This document shows positions 58,762 to 64,000 of a stretch of 64,000 nt of DNA, in pieces. The number at the start of each line of letters is the position of its first letter. The first letter of the stretch is position 1. The notes below the pieces were generated by a model. That model did no database searches and had not been told where the DNA came from. It was given only the letters and a program-made list of their open reading frames with translations. The position numbers were made by a program, and so were the translations under genes. The stretch is from Hyphomicrobiales bacterium. GTDB lineage: Bacteria; Pseudomonadota; Alphaproteobacteria; Rhizobiales; Beijerinckiaceae. Location: NCBI GenBank assembly GCA_930633525.1, contig CAKNFP010000001.1:581001-645000 (forward strand), written 5' to 3'.

Positions 58762-59526
58762 ATGGAATCAGTTGCAGGACAGCAAGCTGTGCGACCGGTC
58801 GTTCTGTCCTTTGACACGCGGTTGGAGATGGGACGCGCCGCCGCGGCTGACGCTGCCAACGAGCTCCGGGCGCGATTGGCAAGCCAGGCGGGCGTACGCA
58901 TGATCTTCGCCGCCGCCGTCAGCCAGAGCGACATGCTGCAGGCGCTGATCGCCGAGCCGGGGATCGACTGGGGACGGGTCACCGCTTTCCACATGGACGA
59001 ATATCTCGACCTGCCCGCCGATGCGCCGCAGCGCTTCGGGAATTGGCTGCGTCGCGCGATTTTCGACCAATTGCCTTTCGCCGCCGTCCATCTGATCGAT
59101 CCCGGCTCGGATGCCGAGGCGGCGGTCGCGGCCTATGCGGCTAGCCTCGCGGAGGCGCCAATCGACATTGTCTGCCTCGGCATAGGCGTCAACGGGCATC
59201 TTGCCTTCAATGACCCGCCGGTCGCTGATTTCGCTGACTCCCTGTCGGTGAAGATCGTCACGCTCGATGATGTGTGCCGCCAGCAGCAGGTCGATGATGG
59301 AGCCTTCGCCACGATCGCGGACGTGCCGCGGCGCGCGGTCACCCTCACGATACCGCGCCTTCTCGATGCCGACCGTCTGTTTTGCGTCGTGCCCGGGGCG
59401 GCAAAACGCGAAGCCGTCGAACGGGCTCTGGAGGGGCCATTGGCGACTGAGTGTCCGGCGAGCGTATTGCGGCTACATCCCGCATGTCGCCTTTATCTCG
59501 ACGCGGAATCGGATCCGCGTCGTTAG
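58762..59526 (+). CDS. glucosamine-6-phosphate deaminase family protein (NagB-like)
   Basis: A 254-residue NagB/SOL-fold protein. FHMDEYLDLPADAPQRFGNWL holds the Asp-Glu of the deaminase site, and VCLGIGVNGHLAFNDPP matches the GIGxxGHIAFNEP motif with Asp in place of the usual Glu. NagB converts glucosamine-6-phosphate to fructose-6-phosphate and ammonia. Reads divergently from lacI behind its operator. The ATG at 58762 has GGGAAGG five bases upstream. A nagA gene is 2.6 kb away. Confidence 0.85.
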   Translation: MESVAGQQAVRPVVLSFDTRLEMGRAAAADAANELRARLASQAGVRMIFAAAVSQSDMLQALIAEPGIDWGRVTAFHMDEYLDLPADAPQRFGNWLRRAIFDQLPFAAVHLIDPGSDAEAAVAAYAASLAEAPIDIVCLGIGVNGHLAFNDPPVADFADSLSVKIVTLDDVCRQQQVDDGAFATIADVPRRAVTLTIPRLLDADRLFCVVPGAAKREAVERALEGPLATECPASVLRLHPACRLYLDAESDPRR

Positions 59527-59552
59527 GACTTATCGCGATTCAGCACTGTCAT

Positions 59553-59572
59553 GGCCGGGGCTTGTCCCGGCC
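59553..59572. repeat. REP-like palindrome between convergent genes
   Basis: GGCCGGG-gcttgt-CCCGGCC lies between the convergent nagB-like and transpeptidase genes. Sequences of this TCATGGCCGGGGCTTGTCCC type are common intergenic palindromes in Rhizobiales and can serve as terminators. Confidence 0.55.
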
Positions 59573-59602
59573 GTTCCGAGGATTGTTCTTGGGCCTGTCG
59601 GC

Positions 59603-60355
59603 TCAGGCCTGTGCGCCGCCGGCGGGCAGAACAACCACCTTCGTGCCCACGGGTACGCGCTGATAGAGATCGATCGCATCCTGGTTGATCATGCGGATGC
59701 AGCCGGACGACACGTTCTTGCCAATCGTCGAAGGCTCCAGGGTGCCATGGATGCGAAAGAGGGTGTCCTTGTTGCCCTGCCACAGATACATGGCGCGGGC
59801 ACCCAGCGGATTGCGCGGCCCACCGGCGACACCAAGACCGCTCTGCAGCTGGCTCGCGACTTTCTTGATTTCGGGCTGGCGCTGGATCATCTCCTTGGGC
59901 GGATACCAGTCCGGCCATTCCTGCTTGGAATTGATGGTTGCCGCGCCGGACCAGCCGAAACCCTCACGCCCGACGCCGACGCCGTAACGCATTGCCCGGC
60001 CGTTCTCCTGTACGAGATAGAGATAGCGCTGGCGGGGGTCGACCACGATCGTGCCTGGCTGCTCCGTCGTGGAATAGGCCACGGAGCGACGTAGATAAGC
60101 CGGGTTGATCTCGGACAGATTGACGGCCCGAATGGGGAAGCGCTCCCCATCGACGGGGCCGTAATAGGCGGCCACCTGCGCATCGGATGCCGGCAGATCC
60201 GCGGGAGGCGGGATCTCGCGATCAGCGATGCGTCGCCCGGCACCGGGGCCGGGACCTGCCTGTTCTGGATTCGGGCTTACGCAGCCGCTGAGGCCAAGGC
60301 CAGTGATGCCGGCTGCCAGACCGGAGAGGAAGCTGCGGCGTTTCAACTCGATCAT
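59603..60355 (-). CDS. L,D-transpeptidase (YkuD), Tat lipoprotein
   Basis: A 250-residue exported enzyme. The N-terminus has a twin-arginine signal (KRRSFLSGLAAGITGLGL) with lipobox LSGC, so it is a lipid-anchored periplasmic protein. The YkuD domain has IVVDPRQRYLYLV, IHGTLEPSTIGKNVSSGCIRM with the catalytic His and Cys near residues 200-217. It cross-links peptidoglycan or attaches lipoproteins to it. The ATG at 60355 opens the signal. Confidence 0.9.
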   Translation of the reverse strand: MIELKRRSFLSGLAAGITGLGLSGCVSPNPEQAGPGPGAGRRIADREIPPPADLPASDAQVAAYYGPVDGERFPIRAVNLSEINPAYLRRSVAYSTTEQPGTIVVDPRQRYLYLVQENGRAMRYGVGVGREGFGWSGAATINSKQEWPDWYPPKEMIQRQPEIKKVASQLQSGLGVAGGPRNPLGARAMYLWQGNKDTLFRIHGTLEPSTIGKNVSSGCIRMINQDAIDLYQRVPVGTKVVVLPAGGAQA

Positions 60356-60803
60356 GGACTTATCGCACTCCCAACGCACTGTTCGCAGTCTAGGTCTCGA
60401 AAAATTATATCAGTCGATGCACTTCAGTCATTTGAACGCAAGCCGAGTTCCAAAGAGCCGCGCTTCATATCGCAAGTCCGCCTGTCGCAAGTCCGCGCTT
60501 GAAGCGGGCGGGCCAAAATGACACGCAGGTTATAGTCTAGCTCAAACTTGTTGAGCCTGATACCGGCCTGCGCATGATCTGCGCCATCTGGCTTGAAGTA
60601 ACGTTAGCGGGACAACGGAGTTTTAGCTGCATCTGCGTCAGATGGCGTTCGGCGTGGGATTCGCCGGCGCGTCAGCCGCCGGCAGAAGCAAGATATTGAT
60701 TTTAAAAATATTTATTAGGTGCATCAGCTGGCGCCAAGTCCCGTTAAACGAGTAGAGACCGCCGGCTCCCTCCCATCACCCCTCGCCAATATTGCTGCTT
60801 GCT
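60356..60803. other. 450-nt gene-free stretch upstream of transpeptidase
   Basis: No gene is supported. It should contain the transpeptidase promoter at its left end. An AT-rich patch (near 60689-60718) and a short direct repeat, CGCAAGTCCGC at 60472 and 60487, are the only features noticed. Confidence 0.4.
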
Positions 60804-61280
60804 TCAACGCTTCGTGAAGAAGGTCATGAGCACTTTCTCCTTCTCGCCAAGCAGGCACAGAAAAGTATGCGTCTCGTCGGAGTGTTCGCGCTGGATGGCT
60901 GCTTGGCCGATAAGGATGGTGGCGACCTTGACGCCTCCGATCTCGGCATCGGCTTTCGCGATGGTGAGGCTGTCGAGGTCCAGCTTGACGTCCTTCAGGG
61001 GCGAGTTACCACTGGACTGCTTCAGCGTTTCGATGGAGGCCTTGCGGCATGCCGCCGCTTCCGCTGGCTCCTGAGCCATCGCGGGCAAGGGGTAGAAAGC
61101 CAGGCCAAGCGTTGAGCCGATCCCCAGGACCGCCGCCGAACTGATGGATCCGAAGAGTGCGGCCACAACCGGCATGCGCGATGAATTCTTCCACCTCAGG
61201 CTACGCGTTGCCCGGGGCGCGGAAGAAAACGGGCCGGGTGGCGAGGCTGTGGGAACGTCCATGAACTCTTTGGGCAGCAT
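60804..61280 (-). CDS. secreted hypothetical protein
   Basis: A 158-residue protein. A hydrophobic stretch (VVAALFGSISSAAVLGIGSTLGLAF) ends in PLPAMA-QEP, a signal peptidase site, so the mature part of about 90 residues is periplasmic. It has two Cys (AACRKAS, FLCLLG) and a C-terminal KEKVLMTFFTKR. No family is recognised. The start is uncertain: the ATG at 61280 has GGAG four bases upstream; 61262 and 61313 are alternatives. Confidence 0.55.
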   Translation of the reverse strand: MLPKEFMDVPTASPPGPFSSAPRATRSLRWKNSSRMPVVAALFGSISSAAVLGIGSTLGLAFYPLPAMAQEPAEAAACRKASIETLKQSSGNSPLKDVKLDLDSLTIAKADAEIGGVKVATILIGQAAIQREHSDETHTFLCLLGEKEKVLMTFFTKR

Positions 61281-61369
61281 TGGGCTCCTCCGCATTGCAC
61301 CGCAGAGCTTCAACGTTGCTGGAGATGAAAGGTTGCACCCGTGCTGTGCCGGCTGACAGCGGGCCGCCG

Positions 61370-62515
61370 TCAGATACGCCGTTCTCCGCGGGTGAAGACG
61401 GCTTCAAGCGACAGGGTGGAATCGCCAGGCGCCCAATGGAAGCGGATGAGGTCGGCCGTTGCGCCCACCCGGATGATGCCGCGGTTACCTGCGAAGCGGC
61501 CGGGATTGACCGTGGCGAGCCGCAAGGCGTCGGCGAGCGTGACGCCTCCCATGACAGTCGCCTGTGCGACGCAATCGGCCAGTGGGCGCACGGCTCCGGC
61601 GAGAAATGGCGTGCCTGCCACGCCAAGCCGACCGTCAGTCGTCAATTCGACACGGCCGCCGATCGGCTGATCGTAAAGGCCGGCCGGCAGACCACCGAGC
61701 GCGACCGCGTCCGAGACCAGCACCGCGCGCTCCAGGCCTTTGGCGCGCAGCATGACCCGGAACGCATCCGCGGGGAGATGATGGCCATCGGCGATAAAGG
61801 TCGCGGTGAGGCGATCCTCGGCAAGTTGCGTCCAGATGAAATTGGGGTGGCGGGGGAGGGTGGCGGCGGCGCCGTTGCCGAGATGGGTAGACAGGCTCGC
61901 TCCGGCATCGACGGCAGCCGTGATGTCGGTAGGGGAGGCGCTGGTATGGCCGATCGCGACATGCACCCCATGGCGTGTCAGCGCGCGGATATAGGCTGGC
62001 GCGCCCGGATAATGAGGAGAGAGCGTCACGAGCCCGACCAGACCGCCGCTCGCCGCCTGCCAGCGCCTGAATTCGTCGATATCCGGAGGGCGGACGTGAG
62101 CGCGCGGATGCGCCCCACGCGGGCCATCTTCCGGCGAGAGATGGGGCCCCTCGACATGGACGCAAGGGATCGCATGGGCGATGCGGGCGTCGCTGGCGCG
62201 CGCCGCCGCGATGACGCCGAGCGCCGCGACGATCGCCTCCTCGCTGGCCGTGATGATCGTTGGCAGAAACGTCGTGACACCCACCCGCAGCATCGCGTTG
62301 GTCAGCGCCTCCACCGTCGCGACGGTAAGGGTGCTGTCATTGATGTCATGGCCGTTGAAGCCGTTGACCTGCAGGTCGACGAGGCCGGGGGCGAGCCACG
62401 CACGCTCATCCTTCGGCCCCGCCGCGATCGACGCTATCAGCCCGTCTGCGACGTCAATGGCGAGCGAGCGGCCTGTCGCGGGATCTCTGCCCGTGATCGT
62501 CAAAGACTGGCTCAT
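61370..62515 (-). CDS. nagA: N-acetylglucosamine-6-phosphate deacetylase (NagA)
   Basis: A 381-residue amidohydrolase: LAPGLVDLQVNGFNGHDIND, HVEGPHLSPEDGPRGAHP with the metal-binding Glu near residue 117, VAIGHTSAS with the next metal His, LSTHLGNGAA, FIADGHHL and LVSDAVALGG with the catalytic Asp. It removes acetate from GlcNAc-6-phosphate, feeding NagB. THLGN replaces the common THLFN/THLYN box, a small deviation. It starts 8 nt after the M20 peptidase gene. Confidence 0.9.
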   Translation of the reverse strand: MSQSLTITGRDPATGRSLAIDVADGLIASIAAGPKDERAWLAPGLVDLQVNGFNGHDINDSTLTVATVEALTNAMLRVGVTTFLPTIITASEEAIVAALGVIAAARASDARIAHAIPCVHVEGPHLSPEDGPRGAHPRAHVRPPDIDEFRRWQAASGGLVGLVTLSPHYPGAPAYIRALTRHGVHVAIGHTSASPTDITAAVDAGASLSTHLGNGAAATLPRHPNFIWTQLAEDRLTATFIADGHHLPADAFRVMLRAKGLERAVLVSDAVALGGLPAGLYDQPIGGRVELTTDGRLGVAGTPFLAGAVRPLADCVAQATVMGGVTLADALRLATVNPGRFAGNRGIIRVGATADLIRFHWAPGDSTLSLEAVFTRGERRI

Positions 62516-62522
62516 GGTTGCC

Positions 62523-63920
62523 TTATCCGCGCGATGCCGCGAAGGCGCCAATGATGCGCGCCCAGGAGCGGATGCCGTGATGGAAGCTGGCGAGATCGTA
62601 TTTCTCGTTGGGCGAGTGGATGCGGTCGTCGCTCAGGCCGAAGCCGATCATCAATGAATCCATGGCGAGCATACGCTTGAAGTCGCCCGCGATCGGGATC
62701 GAGCCCCCGCAGCCAATCAGCGCGGCGTCGCGCCCGAATTCCTCGCCGAGTGCCTGACGGGCCAGGCCGAGCCATTCGCCATCCACAGGCAGGCTGATGG
62801 CGGGGCTACCGCCGTGCTCCTTGAAGGTGACGCTGCAGTCGGCGGGCACCTTGCTGCGGACATAGGCGCGGAAGGCCGCGCGGATCTTGTCCGGGTCCTG
62901 CTGGCCAACCAGGCGGAACGAGATCTTGGACGATGCCTTGGAGGCGATGACGGTCTTGAACCCTTCGCCGGTGTAGCCGCCCGTGATGCCATTCGCCTCG
63001 CAGGTCGGACGCGACCAGACCTGTTCGAGAACGCTGCGCCCGTGCTCGCCGGCCGGCTCGGCCAAGCCAATTTCGCCGAGGAATGCGCTTTCCTCGAAGG
63101 GCAGGTTGCGCCACTGCTCCTGAACCTCCGCCGGCAGTTCGGGCACGCCGTCGTAGAAGCCCGGCAGCGTCACGCGTCCATCCTGGTCATGCAGCCCGGC
63201 GACGATCGTGGACAGCACATGGATGGGATTGCGCGCCGCCCCGCCATAAAAGCCGGAATGGAGGTCTCGCGACGCGCAGGTGATCTCCACCTCCTCACCG
63301 ACGAGGCCGCGCAACATCGTCGTGATCGCCGGTGTGTCGCGATCCCACATGCCCGTGTCGCAGATCATCGCGACGTCGGCTTTCAACTCATCGCGATTGG
63401 CATCGAGGAACGGTTTCAAACTCGGGCTTCCCGACTCCTCCTCGCCCTCGAGCAGGATGCTGATTTTGATGGGCAGCGTGCCGGCCACCGCCTTCCAGGC
63501 CCGGCAGGCCTCGATGAAGGTCATCAACTGCCCCTTGTCGTCAGATGAGCCACGCCCGGTGATGATCCTGGCGCCGTTCTCATCCTCACGCAGGGCCGGC
63601 TCGAACGGCGGCGCGGACCACAGCTCGAGGGGATCGACCGGCTGGACGTCGTAATGTCCATAGAAGAGAACATGCGGGCCGTCGCTGGCTTCCTTCTGAT
63701 GGGCGACCACCATGGGATGCCCGGGGGTCGGACGGACCGTGGCATCGAAGCCGAGCGCCTCCAGATCCGCTTTCAGCCAGGCGGCAGCGCTGGCGCATTC
63801 GTCCTTGTAGGCCGGGTCTGTCGAAATGCTCGGAATGCGCAGAAGAGCGAACAGCCGTTCCAGGCTCTGGTCGAGATCGGCATCGATACGCGCGAGAACG
63901 GAAGAGGTCTGAGCATTCAC
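62523..63920 (-). CDS. M20 family dipeptidase
   Basis: A 465-residue zinc peptidase: FYGHYDVQPVDPLELW with metal His and Asp near residues 85-92, GRGSSDDKGQLMTFIEA, LLEGEEESGSPSL with the catalytic and metal Glu, ICDTGMWD, the dimerisation segment RDLHSGFYGGAARNP, and a closing HSPNEKYDLASFHHG. It cleaves dipeptides in the cytoplasm. It starts at GTG with AAGGAA upstream. Its joint operon with nagA suggests recycling of peptide-linked amino sugars, an inference. Confidence 0.92.
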   Translation of the reverse strand: MNAQTSSVLARIDADLDQSLERLFALLRIPSISTDPAYKDECASAAAWLKADLEALGFDATVRPTPGHPMVVAHQKEASDGPHVLFYGHYDVQPVDPLELWSAPPFEPALREDENGARIITGRGSSDDKGQLMTFIEACRAWKAVAGTLPIKISILLEGEEESGSPSLKPFLDANRDELKADVAMICDTGMWDRDTPAITTMLRGLVGEEVEITCASRDLHSGFYGGAARNPIHVLSTIVAGLHDQDGRVTLPGFYDGVPELPAEVQEQWRNLPFEESAFLGEIGLAEPAGEHGRSVLEQVWSRPTCEANGITGGYTGEGFKTVIASKASSKISFRLVGQQDPDKIRAAFRAYVRSKVPADCSVTFKEHGGSPAISLPVDGEWLGLARQALGEEFGRDAALIGCGGSIPIAGDFKRMLAMDSLMIGFGLSDDRIHSPNEKYDLASFHHGIRSWARIIGAFAASRG

Positions 63921-64000
63921 GGGGGCTTTTCCTTCTGCAGTTCCACCCTGTGGGGCAGGTTTGCCCAGGATGTCATTTCAAAACAGGAATAGAGCATCGG

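Overview
The window is GC-rich alphaproteobacterial DNA, most likely from the Hyphomicrobiales (Rhizobiales). The evidence is an RlxS/Trb-type integrative element of the kind common in rhizobia, Rhizobiales-style palindromic repeats, and a LacI-controlled amino-sugar locus. Genus cannot be fixed from sequence alone.

(1) Positions 1-6139, plus strand: a membrane redox cassette. It holds the end of a cytochrome b561, a DUF6544-like protein, a secreted DUF2271 protein, a PepSY-flavodoxin-reductase fusion and the flavin transferase ApbE, followed by a LysR regulator. Whether this is element cargo or chromosome is not decidable here.

(2) Positions 6133-26142, minus strand: the backbone of an integrative and conjugative element (ICE). 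It has a complete trbBCDEJKLFGI mating-pore operon, a TraG coupling protein, an RlxS-like relaxase with a candidate oriT, a lytic transglycosylase, a TraF-type peptidase, DUF736 and DUF2840 proteins and RepA. The control module matches that of ICEMlSymR7A: an AlpA-like RdfS candidate, an activator (FseA) split over two frames joined by a UUU-C +1 slip site, a QseM-like antiactivator and a QseC-like XRE regulator. No quorum-sensing traI/traR and no ICE integrase are visible.

(3) Positions 26417-31034: cargo. It contains an orphan DNA methyltransferase with a small partner, a chromate transporter, a DUF1778/GNAT toxin-antitoxin pair and a VapBC-like pair.

(4) Positions 31061-47073: a 16 kb element inserted in the 3' half of tRNA-Gly(GCC), bounded by 45-bp direct repeats. 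It encodes a tyrosine integrase, an Abi protein, a HEPN/XRE pair, small regulators, a primase-helicase split over three ORFs, then portal, protease-capsid fusion, HNH, TerS and TerL. It has no tail, lysis or connector genes that I can recognise, so it looks like a capsid-forming satellite (cf-PICI-like) rather than a degraded full phage. Three copies of a ~115-bp GGGGAAC iteron module lie in it. One is beside the helicase and surrounds an AT-rich core (candidate origin). The other two flank the HTH+Abi cargo. A cysteine-rich protein sits next to the right end.

(5) Positions 47249-64000: chromosome. It has an inositol-phosphatase-family enzyme, RidA, a DegT aminotransferase with two Gfo/Idh/MocA oxidoreductases, and a sugar ABC operon with a ceramidase-like hydrolase. 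A LacI regulator has matching operators at two promoters. NagB-like and NagA enzymes, an L,D-transpeptidase and an M20 dipeptidase follow. Together these suggest uptake and breakdown of an N-acetylated amino sugar or a related conjugate.
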